Shown: positions 17,408 to 27,240, numbered from the stretch's first letter. The stretch is 64,000 nt of DNA from Mucilaginibacter_A sp964251965 (GCA_964251965.1 CAXULQ010000001.1:310001-374000); one strand, 5' to 3'. Notes: generated by a model from the letters alone, not told the origin. Program-made: numbers and translations.

Positions 17408-19348
17408 TTAATGACAACAACTATTGCCGCTAACCGATTTTTTGGAAGGGGCAGGAGGTACATCATTGGCTGGATTCTCATTAAAAAAGCCAACTGGTTT
17501 CAACAAAAATCCAATGTAGGCAGTCGGCATTACCGGATAATCTTCCGGGCGCGGGATGTGCGTGTGCCCCATGGTGTACCAAAAAACAACATCAGTATCT
17601 TTGATCGGCCTGTTTTGCTGTGTCCATTGGATTAGCCCGTCGCCGCCCTGGCTTTGGTTTGGATAATCTCCAGCAGCAAATAGCTCCTTTTCGTTGTATG
17701 GCGTTACCCAAACATGGTTTTCTACAAAACCGGCGCGCTTCCGCCAATACGCATTTTTTGAGGCAAAAGGAACGCAATTATCACCAGCCATAAACTTGTA
17801 GGCAACAGGTTCGCCGACGTGGTTTTTCCGGTTGTGGTTTACAATTTTCCAATATCTTGCGGTTTCCAAGTTTAGATTAGATCGAGCTTGTAATTCGTTT
17901 TCTAACAAAGTTGGTTTAGCATAAAATGCATTTTCATAAGGGTTATCAGCACCAAGTTCTTCCGAAACGACGTTGACTTCATAAACAGAATTTTCCGTTC
18001 CGTCTAAATCAAAATCACAACGGACACTAAAAAAATGCTGGTGGTTTGGTGCGTACAATTGTGGCGCAACTAAATTTCCATATTTAGGTTTTACGTTTGG
18101 AAGATAGGCAGCCAGCGACAATATTCCCGTCAGTTTAATTTCCAATTGGATGTTGCCATCCTGATACAAATACCAAAAGAAACCGTACTCATAATTTTCG
18201 ACTGTCGAAACTGAAGAGATTACCAGTCGTCTGGACCGGCGCACTTCCGGTACGCCTAATCTTCTGTCTGTATGCTTCCACAAAATCCCGTAATCTTCTT
18301 CGTGCAAACAGATTGCATTTTTAACCGTGACCAGGTTTCCTTTGCTGTCCGTCATATTGGCATCAAAATACTGGATATAACCTAAACAATCGCAGCCTAA
18401 TTCCAAACTGTTGGCACAAGTACCCATTCCATATTCGCCGGTATCAAAAGCATTTTTTCGCTTTTGTGTTTCTGTCGGATCACCATAAGGCACAACCATT
18501 TCCGAAAGCGAGGCGCGGTACAGGATAGACCGTTTTTCGCCGTTATCCAGATACGAAAGATTGTGCAGCGTTAATCCTTCCCGTGCATTAAAACCGATCA
18601 CAAAATCCCATTTTTGCCAGCTAACCTGATAACCATTAACTTGGAAGGAAGGGCCTTCCGGTTGGACAATTTCCAACGGTTTAATATCTTTTCTAAGATT
18701 TTGTACCCGATCGGCAGCATAATTACCGGCATTTGGAGGCAAAGGAACGTGGCCATAGTTTTCTACGCGGATCACTTCCATCGTATCAATGTTCACTACC
18801 GGCCTCAAACCTTCAATTGGGCGGGCATAGCCATTATCGGTTTTATCGCTGTGCACAAAACACAACGGCCGCGTGAGGCGCATGTTTTTTTCTTCTTCGT
18901 GCCCGTAATAACCGGCAGACCAAATATCGACCATGATCAAACTGGTATCGGTTATGCCATACTCTTTTACGGCTTCTTTAAAAAGCGGACTGTTCAAAAC
19001 CGCTTGTTCGCATTCCATTTGTTCATCTATCGAAAGTGTAGGCTGTACACCCGTTAGAACTTCCCACGAAGAAATTTTTTTCTCCTCCAAATTTACAACT
19101 GCCTCATAAACTTCTCTTTTGGCGCTATTGTACAACACGGCGAAAGATTCACGGTGAACAGGATTTTCGCCGTTCAACAAATATTGTTTTACAGCTTCTT
19201 TGGACGGTTCTTTTAAAACAACGGAAATAAACCTGATTGATGCGGGCAAGCTTTTTTCGTTACGCAACACATTTACCGATGCTACAATTTCTGCCGAAGT
19301 AAGCGGCTCCAACGGGTGAATTAAAGATTTGCTAACTACGTTTTCCAT
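17408..19348 (-). CDS. tynA: Copper-containing primary amine oxidase
   Basis: A 646-residue copper/topaquinone amine oxidase, close in length to the Arthrobacter enzymes. The cofactor-precursor tyrosine is in VENYEYGFF (Tyr386), the NY(D/E)Y motif whose first tyrosine becomes topaquinone. Copper ligands are the HQH pair near residues 437-439 and the histidine in HTHIPRPEDYPVMP near the C-terminus. The general base Asp is expected in the YGMGTCANSLELGCDCLGYI neighbourhood. It oxidises primary amines such as tyramine or phenylethylamine to aldehydes with release of ammonia and peroxide. No signal peptide is seen, so it is probably cytosolic. It is a stand-alone gene. The C-terminus ends in Cys-Cys-His. 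Confidence 0.93.
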   Translation of the reverse strand: MENVVSKSLIHPLEPLTSAEIVASVNVLRNEKSLPASIRFISVVLKEPSKEAVKQYLLNGENPVHRESFAVLYNSAKREVYEAVVNLEEKKISSWEVLTGVQPTLSIDEQMECEQAVLNSPLFKEAVKEYGITDTSLIMVDIWSAGYYGHEEEKNMRLTRPLCFVHSDKTDNGYARPIEGLRPVVNIDTMEVIRVENYGHVPLPPNAGNYAADRVQNLRKDIKPLEIVQPEGPSFQVNGYQVSWQKWDFVIGFNAREGLTLHNLSYLDNGEKRSILYRASLSEMVVPYGDPTETQKRKNAFDTGEYGMGTCANSLELGCDCLGYIQYFDANMTDSKGNLVTVKNAICLHEEDYGILWKHTDRRLGVPEVRRSRRLVISSVSTVENYEYGFFWYLYQDGNIQLEIKLTGILSLAAYLPNVKPKYGNLVAPQLYAPNHQHFFSVRCDFDLDGTENSVYEVNVVSEELGADNPYENAFYAKPTLLENELQARSNLNLETARYWKIVNHNRKNHVGEPVAYKFMAGDNCVPFASKNAYWRKRAGFVENHVWVTPYNEKELFAAGDYPNQSQGGDGLIQWTQQNRPIKDTDVVFWYTMGHTHIPRPEDYPVMPTAYIGFLLKPVGFFNENPANDVPPAPSKKSVSGNSCCH

Positions 19349-19460
19349 ATTTGGCCTGAGTTGATTTTTTACGTTATCGTAAATTTAAACAGATTTTGCT
19401 GATCGGCCGGCCTAAAAATGGAATAAATATAATCGCAAACAATATTGAGGTTATGTGTTG

Positions 19461-19548
19461 ATGCTTCTTTTATAGGCATAAAATTGGAGTTGAATTTTAA
19501 AGAAAGCTTATTAAGCTGATTAAATTTATGCCGATAAAAACAGTATCC
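19461..19548. repeat. Facing pair of dispersed motifs
   Basis: ATGCTTCTTTTA plus CATAAAA at 19461-19483, and GATAAAAACAGTATC ending at 19548, in opposite orientation. Confidence 0.65.
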
Positions 19549-19646
19549 AATTTAAAACCCAATCGAGTTCCCGCGGATGGCAGCATCAAAAAGATTGATC
19601 CTTTTGTGAAATAATCGAAATTGGATATTAATATTTTCGACTAATA

Positions 19647-19682
19647 AAAAAGAGCATCGGTGTAATTGCAGATGCTCTTTTT
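19647..19682. terminator. Intrinsic terminator behind the anti-sigma-like gene
   Basis: Perfect 12-base stem AAAAAGAGCATC/GATGCTCTTTTT with a 12-base loop, about 50 bases after the leftward gene's stop. Confidence 0.92.
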
Positions 19683-19731
19683 ATCAGGTGAAATCTGCTA
19701 AAAAATATTAGCAAAGCAAATAATAGCTTTT

Positions 19732-21117
19732 TTATTTTGTTATAGATTGAAAATTGAATCTCAGATTGATGCCTCCAGAACCAAAAAAGAGTTGTTGCGA
19801 TCCAAGTCCGGCCAAAGGATATTTTAAAAAAGGTTCAATTTCGATTTGATTTTTACCTAATGGATAAGCAAACCCAAAGGATAAATTTAATGTTCTGGCA
19901 AAATCGAAACTCTTAAAGCTTTTACTTATTTTTTCGCTTTGTTGGGCACTTGTTATTGATGTAGAAGTTTGTGTTGGCAGCGAAGATGAAGCGGATGGAT
20001 TAATGTAATTGTATGAATAAGATTCGTTTGCAAAAGCATTTGAACTAACACCGGCAGCAATAAATATACTATTTTTACCGCTATAAAGTTGATATTTTAG
20101 ATTGATCGGCAAATCCAAGACAAGCAAATTGGCAGTTACATTATTCAAACTTTGAATGTTACTTGCAGTTGTAACACCAGAAGCAGGAGTAGAAAAATAA
20201 GTAACTGTAGGTTGTATGTTTTGTGGGAAGTTGCTTACATAGTTTAATTTATTTTGGAGGAGTGAAAGTCCTGTTGATAATTTTAGTTTTTTCGTCAACT
20301 TGTAATCAAAAGAAAAACCTGCGCCAAAACCAAATTGATTATTGCTGCCTTTTGCATAATTTAAATGTGTATCAGTATAAACTCCAAAACCAAACTTGGA
20401 TTGTTCCGGCTCTTTCTTTTTTCCAATGTTGTCTTTAACAACCAATACTGTTTTTACCGGCAATTTTATTTCAGGTTGAAATACCAACGTTTGGTTTTGT
20501 GCTGAAGTTTGCAATAGCGTCACTTGCCGTGCTTCTTTTAATGGCGAAAAAGTATCATCAACTTTAATTTCCTCCTTTAAAGAATCAGCTTCAACCTTTT
20601 CAAATTTTGAAAAATTTTTTTTAGAAGCGGATGACTTGGCTGAATTGGAAGAAGAAAAATTATTGGAGGAGGAGAGGTTGTTTGTTGTTGTAGATTGTTG
20701 CTGATGTTTTTTCTTAATATAAATTGAATCATTAGCTGCAAGGTTTCCAATTTTTACTGTATTTTTTTGATTGTATTGCAAAGTTTCAACATACTTCTTT
20801 TGCCAGTTATTTTTTGTGGTTGAATTAGTTTTATTAAGATTTATGGCTGAATTTAAGACTTTTGTTTTCGGTTGGGTTTTTACTATTTCGGATTTATTTT
20901 CTACATAGTCAACGGGCCAAAAAAGCCAAAAAGCGAGCAACAACAAAGCAACAGCAACAAAAGAAGTCCACCACCAGTCTAAAATACGGCGTTGGCGTTC
21001 TTTTTCCGGATATTTTTGCCGAAACCGGTTCCAGCCTTCCTCTGCGGATTGGTCTTCGTATTCCTCAAAAACCTTTTGGATGCGACTGCTTAATTGTTTA
21101 TCGAATTTTTCTTCCAT
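19732..21117 (-). CDS. Single-span protein with anti-sigma-like N-terminus and barrel-like C-terminus
   Basis: A 461-residue protein encoded two bases after the ECF sigma gene, almost certainly in one transcript. Residues 1-46 are charged and include EEGWNRFRQKYPEKERQRR, an acidic/basic helix that could contact the sigma factor. Residues about 47-68 form one membrane span. A long Ser/Asn/Lys-rich linker follows. From about residue 265 the sequence (GFGVYTDTHLNYAKGSNNQFGFG, then alternating hydrophobic strands and a final GGINLRFNFQ) looks like an outer-membrane beta-barrel of the PorT or OmpA-like group. Such sigma-linked proteins are frequent in Sphingobacteriaceae and usually annotated as hypothetical. 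An anti-sigma role is inferred from position and topology. Confidence 0.75.
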   Translation of the reverse strand: MEEKFDKQLSSRIQKVFEEYEDQSAEEGWNRFRQKYPEKERQRRILDWWWTSFVAVALLLLAFWLFWPVDYVENKSEIVKTQPKTKVLNSAINLNKTNSTTKNNWQKKYVETLQYNQKNTVKIGNLAANDSIYIKKKHQQQSTTTNNLSSSNNFSSSNSAKSSASKKNFSKFEKVEADSLKEEIKVDDTFSPLKEARQVTLLQTSAQNQTLVFQPEIKLPVKTVLVVKDNIGKKKEPEQSKFGFGVYTDTHLNYAKGSNNQFGFGAGFSFDYKLTKKLKLSTGLSLLQNKLNYVSNFPQNIQPTVTYFSTPASGVTTASNIQSLNNVTANLLVLDLPINLKYQLYSGKNSIFIAAGVSSNAFANESYSYNYINPSASSSLPTQTSTSITSAQQSEKISKSFKSFDFARTLNLSFGFAYPLGKNQIEIEPFLKYPLAGLGSQQLFFGSGGINLRFNFQSITK

Positions 21118-21119
21118 CG

Positions 21120-21668
21120 TTATTGCTCTTCTTGCTGCAATATGTTTTTCCGTAACTGCTCTTTGGCCCGCGTTAAGTACACTCTTGATGAACTTACAGG
21201 AATGCCGAGCATCAAACTGATTTCTTCATGTTTGTAGCCATCCACTTCATACAAGTTGAAAACCAACCTGTGCATTTCGGGTAGATTATCCATCAATTTT
21301 AATATATCTGATGCTTGTAATTGTGCCAAAACAAGTGCCGGGCTAAATATCATTTCAGCCTCTTCCAAATCAACTTGTGCAGGGGTTTTTAAAATTTTCC
21401 TACGTTTGTCTATTACTGTGTTTACAATTACTTTTCTTAACCAGGGTTTAAAGGCCAACGTTTCTTTATAGCTGCCGATTGCGTTAAAAACCTTTATAAA
21501 AGCATCATTTACAGCTTCCATGGCATCATTTCTATCGGATAAATAGCGCAAACCAATACCCATAGCATAGCCATAAAACTTCTTATAAAGCATTTCCTGG
21601 TATTTTAAACCGCCGTGTTTGCATTGCTGAATGAGCTCTTGTTCAGTAATGTCCGGATATTTCCGCAT
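21120..21668 (-). CDS. ECF RNA polymerase sigma factor
   Basis: A 182-residue sigma-70 family factor of the extracytoplasmic-function type. Region 2 spans residues about 20-90 (YKKFYGYAMGIGLRYLSDRNDAMEAVNDAFIKVF, then PWLRKVIVNTVIDKRRK). Region 4 spans about 125-175 (LPEMHRLVFNLYEVDGYKHEEISLMLGIPVSSSRVYLTRAKEQLRK), ending in the recognition helix. Regions 1 and 3 are absent, as usual. It probably directs transcription of a small regulon that includes itself and the downstream membrane partner. The two genes are separated by two bases, implying translational coupling. No TonB-receptor gene is adjacent, so a FecI-type iron or glycan signalling circuit is unlikely. Confidence 0.94.
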   Translation of the reverse strand: MRKYPDITEQELIQQCKHGGLKYQEMLYKKFYGYAMGIGLRYLSDRNDAMEAVNDAFIKVFNAIGSYKETLAFKPWLRKVIVNTVIDKRRKILKTPAQVDLEEAEMIFSPALVLAQLQASDILKLMDNLPEMHRLVFNLYEVDGYKHEEISLMLGIPVSSSRVYLTRAKEQLRKNILQQEEQ

Positions 21669-21877
21669 GTATTATTTTATTCGCTTCAAGCGGTTTTTAT
21701 TTTATTGAAATCAAATTCAAGCTATAATTTATCGACCTGATATTTTTTACTATTATTTTTATTAAACCATACGGATGCTAAATTACAAACGCTACAAAAT
21801 GTATTGTTTTTTTGAACCTTTTTTAGTTTTAATATTTGTCCTATAATTAATATTATGTTAAGTAAGAAATGTAAAAT

Positions 21878-21908
21878 AAAGGAAGCCTGCTATTAACAGG
21901 CTTCCTTT
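21878..21908. terminator. Intrinsic terminator behind the gyrA-TPR operon
   Basis: Perfect 12-base stem AAAGGAAGCCTG/CAGGCTTCCTTT with a 7-base loop, about 20 bases after the last TPR gene's stop. Confidence 0.93.
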
Positions 21909-21928
21909 TCACACTTAAAATTGATAAA

Positions 21929-23098
21929 TTATTTTTTTAAAGCATCTATCTTTTTTTGAGTAGCTGCAGCATTCGCATCTTGTTTTAAACCGATGTAAAC
22001 CGTTTTTAAATTAGCCAAAGCATCAATCGAAGTTGGATTAACTTCTGTAGCTTTTAATATATATGGTTTTGCCTTATCAAACAAAGCATTTGATTTTGCA
22101 ATTGCTGCTGTGTATTCTTTTTGTTTATTTACCGGAAGTTTGTTTGCATTGTTAAAAATATCAATTGCAGGACTCATAATCACATATCCCAAATTCAAGT
22201 TAGCTTCAAAATAATTAGGGTCGATATCTAATGCTTTTTTGTAATATTCTGCTGCTTTATCAAAATCTTTTGCCGAAGAATAAGTTAGGCCGGCATAATA
22301 ATATAAAGTTTTGTTTTTAGGGTCATTAGCAATAGCAGATTCAATTTTTTTGGTTACTTCTTTTTTATTTCCCGCCATAATGTTCAGTTCAATTTCGCGC
22401 TTGGCTAATTCTACATTTTGGGGATATTTTTTTGTTGCTTCGTCCATAATTTTTATGGCAGAAGCTGTGTCTTTTTTATTTAGGTACAAAGTGGCCAAAT
22501 CCGAATAAACACTTAAACTTTTGGAATATTTGGTAGTAACCAGTTTTTTATAATTACTGATTGCCGCATCGTTGTTTTTAGCATTGGCAGCAGCCAATCC
22601 TGTGTATAAAATGGCGTTGGTATCCTCCGGGAAAAACTGGCGGTAATTATCAAAAGCGGTATAAGCTAAATCGTATTTTCCGCTTTGATATTGCTTTACG
22701 CCCTTGTTCAGGTCATAATTTGCAAGGGACTTCATGGCATCACTAATCAGTGCTTTGTTTTCGCCTTTTGTATCAGCGGCTTGTGCTTTTTTATAAGCAT
22801 CTTCTGCAGTTGTAATTAAATTATCTCTGGAAGCCTGGGTGGTATCATTGGCCAGCGAACCGTAAATTGCTGCTTTTAAGGCATAAGTTTGCGGCAATTG
22901 CGCTGTTTTATCATTTGCAGCAGCTTTATCAATAGATTCTTTGGCTGTATTTAAACTGGTGGCAGCAATTTTACCAGTCCTAACTATTGTGTATTTGTCG
23001 TACTCGCTCTTTGCGTTGGAGAGTTCTGATTTCTGCGCGAAAGCACTTGCAGAAACCGCAAGCGTAAATACAGTGGCTATTAAATGCTTTGTTTTCAT
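21929..23098 (-). CDS. Exported TPR-repeat protein
   Basis: A 389-residue protein with a cleavable signal peptide (KTKHLIATVFTLAVSASAFAQ). The rest is helical, with tetratricopeptide repeats; the clearest are KTLYYYAGLTYSSAKDFDKAAEYYKKALDIDPNY and the following EANLNLGYVIM. It begins five bases after the stop of a related TPR gene and shares its repeat style, so the pair probably arose by duplication. It is the last gene of an apparent gyrA-TPR-TPR transcript, closed by a strong terminator. Periplasmic TPR proteins usually scaffold protein complexes; the partner is unknown. Confidence 0.88.
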   Translation of the reverse strand: MKTKHLIATVFTLAVSASAFAQKSELSNAKSEYDKYTIVRTGKIAATSLNTAKESIDKAAANDKTAQLPQTYALKAAIYGSLANDTTQASRDNLITTAEDAYKKAQAADTKGENKALISDAMKSLANYDLNKGVKQYQSGKYDLAYTAFDNYRQFFPEDTNAILYTGLAAANAKNNDAAISNYKKLVTTKYSKSLSVYSDLATLYLNKKDTASAIKIMDEATKKYPQNVELAKREIELNIMAGNKKEVTKKIESAIANDPKNKTLYYYAGLTYSSAKDFDKAAEYYKKALDIDPNYFEANLNLGYVIMSPAIDIFNNANKLPVNKQKEYTAAIAKSNALFDKAKPYILKATEVNPTSIDALANLKTVYIGLKQDANAAATQKKIDALKK

Positions 23099-23103
23099 AG
23101 TTT

Positions 23104-24213
23104 TTAATTAATTATTTGGTTTAGTTGAGTACTGATTTTAGTTGCTTGTAAGGTATTACCCGTTTTATCGTATAATAATTTTAAAGTTTGTAAAAATTCC
23201 GGGTTGTTGGGGTTCATCTCGTTGGATTGCTCAAGATAAGTTTCCGCAAGTTTAAAATTTTCTGTAGATGTAGCCGGATCGTTAGCTCCTTTTTTCATAT
23301 ATAATACGCCGATGTTAAAAACCGGATCATAGGCGGCATGGTTCAGTTGCATCGCTTTCCTGTAATAAACTTCGGCCTGTTTTGTTTGGTTTAAGTGGTC
23401 ATAACAAACTGCAGCAAGAAAATTAACGTCATAATTGTTAGGCTCAGTTTTCACTAAATCTTCAATTAAGCCTCTTAACGCCACGTAATCTTTTTTGTTG
23501 TTATAAATATTGGCCTCTTCAAACAGTAGTTTTTTATTCTCAGGATAAACGGCACGTCCGTTTTTTATAGCTTTTAAAGCTTTTGTGGTATCGCCCAAAA
23601 TTTTATAAATTTTTTGTGCCGTTAAAATTACTTCCGCGCCGGCTTTCTTGTCCTCCAATAACTGATCATAATAGGCGGCCGATTTATTCAGCTCACCCAT
23701 CCGGTTTGCGGCATAAGCTTCATAAACACTTAAATAACCTGCTACAGGTTCTATGGCTTTTGCTTTATCAAAATAAGTTACGGCAGTACGATAGTCATTT
23801 TGTTGCAAGCCATTAAAACCTTTCCTGATATAAACATTTGCGATATTTCGTTTAATATAGGTAACCTCGGCAGCATAATTATACATTTTTTTCTTGGTAA
23901 AAAGAGTATCGGCGTAAATAGCTGTTTTGGCGAGAAAATCATCCGGCATTCTCAAAGTGTTCAACGAATCCGAATAAGCGATGGTAGAATAAACCACAGC
24001 TTTGTAAACGCTTTTATAAAGGTTTGCCGAATCTGAACGGGTTTGTATGGTTTTGTCGATTGCCTTTTTTGCTTCGCCCAAATATTTCAAATCATGCTTC
24101 TGGTTGTAAAAAGCAAGGTTATTAAAAACATCCTTCAACTCTTCCGATTGTGAAAAAGCGAAGGATGTAGCTGTAACAAAAAAAACTACCGATAAAAGAA
24201 GCTTCCGGGCCAT
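23104..24213 (-). CDS. Exported TPR-repeat protein
   Basis: A 369-residue protein with signal peptide (ARKLLLSVVFFVTATSFAFSQ) and several TPR units, for example IRKGFNGLQQNDYRTAVTYFDKAKAIEP and NYDVNFLAAVCYDHLNQTKQAEVYYRKAMQLN. The start lies nine bases after the gyrA stop, so it is likely co-transcribed with gyrA, and a second TPR gene follows after five bases. A variant of the dispersed motif (24188-24206) lies inside its signal-peptide codons. A periplasmic scaffold role is inferred from repeats alone. Linkage to gyrase is probably transcriptional, not functional. Confidence 0.88.
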   Translation of the reverse strand: MARKLLLSVVFFVTATSFAFSQSEELKDVFNNLAFYNQKHDLKYLGEAKKAIDKTIQTRSDSANLYKSVYKAVVYSTIAYSDSLNTLRMPDDFLAKTAIYADTLFTKKKMYNYAAEVTYIKRNIANVYIRKGFNGLQQNDYRTAVTYFDKAKAIEPVAGYLSVYEAYAANRMGELNKSAAYYDQLLEDKKAGAEVILTAQKIYKILGDTTKALKAIKNGRAVYPENKKLLFEEANIYNNKKDYVALRGLIEDLVKTEPNNYDVNFLAAVCYDHLNQTKQAEVYYRKAMQLNHAAYDPVFNIGVLYMKKGANDPATSTENFKLAETYLEQSNEMNPNNPEFLQTLKLLYDKTGNTLQATKISTQLNQIIN

Positions 24214-24222
24214 CTTCAGGTT

Positions 24223-26901
24223 TTATTTTTCAGGTTGATCTTCGTCTGCTTCGTCCTCGTCTAAATCTTCATCCAGATCTGCTTCATCTTCCAATTCTTC
24301 TTCTTCTTCCTGCCCGCCGTTCAGTTCATCCTCGTCTTCTTCATCCTCAATCGGATGTGTTGTTTCAGTCATCATTGGGTTTTCTGCTTCTAATAAATGT
24401 TCAACAGCTTCTTCAATTTCTGCCGCAACCTCTTCTTCCCTTTCAATGCTGGCTACAGATGCAATGGCATCACCTTCTTTTAAAGAAATCAGCCTTACGC
24501 CTTGTGTTGCGCGGCCCATAGAACGTAAACCACTTACAGCAATCCGAATGATGATGCCAGAACGGTTGATAATCATCAAATCGTCTTTGTCTGTAACATC
24601 TTTAATGGCTACCAGTAAACCGGTTTTATCGGTGATGTTTAAAGTCCGGACACCTTTCCCTCCCCTGTTAGTTACGCGGTAATCTTCAATATCGGTACGT
24701 TTGCCATAACCTTTTTCGGATACAACTAAAACAGTAGTTTCCGGGTCGTTTACAGAAATCATCCCCACTACTTCATCATTGTCGGTATCTAAATAAATCC
24801 CGCGCACGCCGGTTGCGGTTCTGCCCATTGGCCTTACTTTACTTTCGTTAAAACGGATAGCCCGGCCAGAACGTAAAGCCATCAAAATTTCGCTGCTGCC
24901 GTTGGTCAGTTTAGCTTCCAACAACTGGTCGCCTTCGTTGATGTTGATGGCATTGATACCATTGGAACGGACGCGCGAATAAGCTTCGAGAGAGGTTTTT
25001 TTAATGATGCCTTTTTTAGTGCACATAATTATAAAATTGTTCTCTAAATATTCCCGGTCTTTCAGGTTGATAATTTTGATGTAAGCTTTAATGTTTTCTT
25101 CCTTCGGGATATTGATGATGTTTTGAATGGCGCGGCCTTTTGATATGCGTGTGCCTTCCGGAATTTCGAAAACCCGCAACCAGAAACAGCGGCCGGCTTC
25201 CGTAAAAAATAACATGTAATTATGGTTGGAAGCAATCAGTAAATGTTCGATAAAATCAGCATCGCGGCTGTTGCTGCCGATGGAACCTTTACCGCCCCGG
25301 CCTTGCGTACGATATTCTGTTAAAGGCGTACGTTTGATATATCCTTCACGAGAAATCGTAATTACAACATCTTCATTTTCAATAAAATCCTCCGTCATCA
25401 TTTCTGCGGAAGAATGCATGATCTCAGTTTTGCGCTTATCGCCGTATCTTTCTTTTACTTCAGCCAGTTCCTTTTTAATGATTTCCATCCGCAAACCTTC
25501 ATCCGCCAAAATAGATTTCAGGTACTCGATCTGCTTCATTAATTCTGCGTACTCCGCTTTGATCTTGTCGCGCTCCAATCCGGTTAAACGGCGAAGCGTC
25601 ATGTCCAAAATAGCACGGGCTTGTACATCGCTCAGTTCAAACTGCGTCATTAAACCTTCGCGGGCTTCGTCAGGCGTGCCAGAATTTCTGATCAATCTAA
25701 TTACTTCGTCCAAATGGTCTAAAGCAATCAGCAAACCTTCTAAAATATGGGCACGTTTTTGTGCATCGGCCAATTCAAAACGCGTTCTTCGAACTACAAC
25801 TTCGTGCCGGTGTTCCACAAAATGATGGATCAAGTCTTTCAGGTTCAACTGCATCGGCCGGCCTTTTACCAGCGCAATGTTGTTTACACTAAAAGAGGTT
25901 TGCAGCGAAGTGTATTTGTAAAGGTTATTTAAAACAATGGCCGCATTGGCATCTTTTTTTATCTCATAAACAACGCGGATACCTTCGCGGTTAGATTCGT
26001 CACGGATATCAGAAATACCTTCAATTTTTTTATCATTGATGAGATCGGCCGTGGCTTTGATCATCACCGATTTATTAACCTGATACGGGATTTCACTTAC
26101 AATAATCCGTTCCCGTTCATTGCCATAAGTTTCAATTTCTGCTTTTGCACGTAAAACCACTCGTCCACGACCGGTTTCTAAGGCTTCGCGGATACCGTCA
26201 ACTCCATAAATAATACCGCCTGTAGGAAAATCCGGCGCTTTTACGTGCTGCATCAACTCGCTGATCTCGATGTCGCGGTTATCAATGTAAGCCATCGTGG
26301 CATCGATCACTTCACTTAAATTATGCGGGGCCATGTTGGTGGCCATCCCAACGGCAATTCCGGATGCACCGTTAACTAATAGATTAGGGATACGTGCCGG
26401 CAACACCGTTGGTTCTTCTAAGGAATCATCAAAGTTGAGCTGGTAATCAATCGTATCTTTGTTGATGTCGGCCAGCATTTCTTCTGCAATCCTGCGCAAA
26501 CGTGCTTCAGTGTATCGCATCGCTGCCGGACTATCGCCATCCACAGAACCGTAATTACCTTGTCCGTCCACCAAAGGATAACGCAAACTCCAGTCCTGCG
26601 CCATCCGCACCATGGTATCATAAACAGACGAATCACCATGCGGATGATATTTACCCATCACTTCCCCAACAATACGGGCAGATTTTTTATAAGGTTTGGT
26701 TGCATTTAAACCTAGATCCAGCATGCCAAAAAGCACACGGCGGTGCACCGGCTTTAAACCATCCCGAACATCGGGCAATGCACGGGAAACGATAACCGAC
26801 ATCGAGTAATCAATGTAGGCTGATCGCATTTCATCTTCAATATTTATCGGAATAATTCTGTCTTCTGGTAGTTGCGGGTTATCCCCTGTTTCTTCGGCCA
26901 T
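24223..26901 (-). CDS. gyrA: DNA gyrase subunit A
   Basis: An 892-residue type IIA topoisomerase subunit. The breakage-reunion domain opens with YIDYSMSVIVSRALPDVRDG and carries the catalytic Tyr130 in AAMRYTEARL. The quinolone-resistance region reads HGDSSVYD with Ser91 and Asp95, matching the susceptible residues at E. coli positions 83 and 87. The C-terminal DNA-wrapping domain has the gyrase box in EYRTQGRGGKG (around residue 540) and related blades, which separates it from ParC. The last 65 residues form a very acidic tail rich in Asp and Glu. It introduces negative supercoils with GyrB, which is encoded elsewhere. Two TPR genes follow closely. Confidence 0.98.
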   Translation of the reverse strand: MAEETGDNPQLPEDRIIPINIEDEMRSAYIDYSMSVIVSRALPDVRDGLKPVHRRVLFGMLDLGLNATKPYKKSARIVGEVMGKYHPHGDSSVYDTMVRMAQDWSLRYPLVDGQGNYGSVDGDSPAAMRYTEARLRRIAEEMLADINKDTIDYQLNFDDSLEEPTVLPARIPNLLVNGASGIAVGMATNMAPHNLSEVIDATMAYIDNRDIEISELMQHVKAPDFPTGGIIYGVDGIREALETGRGRVVLRAKAEIETYGNERERIIVSEIPYQVNKSVMIKATADLINDKKIEGISDIRDESNREGIRVVYEIKKDANAAIVLNNLYKYTSLQTSFSVNNIALVKGRPMQLNLKDLIHHFVEHRHEVVVRRTRFELADAQKRAHILEGLLIALDHLDEVIRLIRNSGTPDEAREGLMTQFELSDVQARAILDMTLRRLTGLERDKIKAEYAELMKQIEYLKSILADEGLRMEIIKKELAEVKERYGDKRKTEIMHSSAEMMTEDFIENEDVVITISREGYIKRTPLTEYRTQGRGGKGSIGSNSRDADFIEHLLIASNHNYMLFFTEAGRCFWLRVFEIPEGTRISKGRAIQNIINIPKEENIKAYIKIINLKDREYLENNFIIMCTKKGIIKKTSLEAYSRVRSNGINAININEGDQLLEAKLTNGSSEILMALRSGRAIRFNESKVRPMGRTATGVRGIYLDTDNDEVVGMISVNDPETTVLVVSEKGYGKRTDIEDYRVTNRGGKGVRTLNITDKTGLLVAIKDVTDKDDLMIINRSGIIIRIAVSGLRSMGRATQGVRLISLKEGDAIASVASIEREEEVAAEIEEAVEHLLEAENPMMTETTHPIEDEEDEDELNGGQEEEEELEDEADLDEDLDEDEADEDQPEK

Positions 26902-27036
26902 TTTTACTTTTTAGGATTCTCAAAAATAGTATCGTGCAAGCCTGCCCTGATACCGTAATTTAACACGCGAAATTAAGCATTTAAACAATAAAAAGAGCGT
27001 GAAATACCGAGAAACATGCAGGAAAACACTCGATTA

Positions 27037-27078
27037 ATGCTTCTTTTATCCACAGTTTTTAAGCGATAAAAGAAGTAT
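27037..27078. repeat. Inverted pair of dispersed motifs, near perfect
   Basis: ATGCTTCTTTTATC and GATAAAAGAAGTAT are complementary at 13 of 14 positions across a 14-base loop. This is the clearest paired copy in the window. Confidence 0.85.
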
Positions 27079-27118
27079 GGGTTTTAATTGTAATGAGAAT
27101 TACGGGAGAAAAATAGTT

Positions 27119-27206
27119 TACTCCGAAAGGAACAGGAAACTCCTACGGAGTTAAACTAAATACTAATCTTTAATGCTATAAACAGGGCGTTCCTACGGAA
27201 CGAAAA
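27119..27206. repeat. REP-like palindromes
   Basis: Two short hairpins with a TAC loop, ACTCCTACGGAGT and CGTTCCTACGGAACG, the second preceded by TATAAACAGG. The same layout recurs at 62461-62890. Confidence 0.75.
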
Positions 27207-27240
27207 ACTAATCAAGGTTGGTTACTTACCCATGATTTGA

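Larger units (their letters stand above)
19349..19731. other. Intergenic region with motif pair and terminator
   Basis: No gene seen in about 380 bases. It contains a motif pair (19461-19483 and 19524-19548, facing each other about 40 bases apart) and the terminator at 19647-19682. The promoter of the amine oxidase gene should lie at its left end. Confidence 0.6.

Noticed and set aside
25226..25825. Long open frame antisense to gyrA
   Set aside because: It mirrors codon bias of gyrA, has no recognisable domain, and gyrA is intact across it.
26921..26928. Bacteroidota -7 promoter element TATTTTTG before gyrA
   Set aside because: It fits TAnnTTTG, but no TTG-containing -33 element is 19-21 bases upstream, so I do not list it as a feature.
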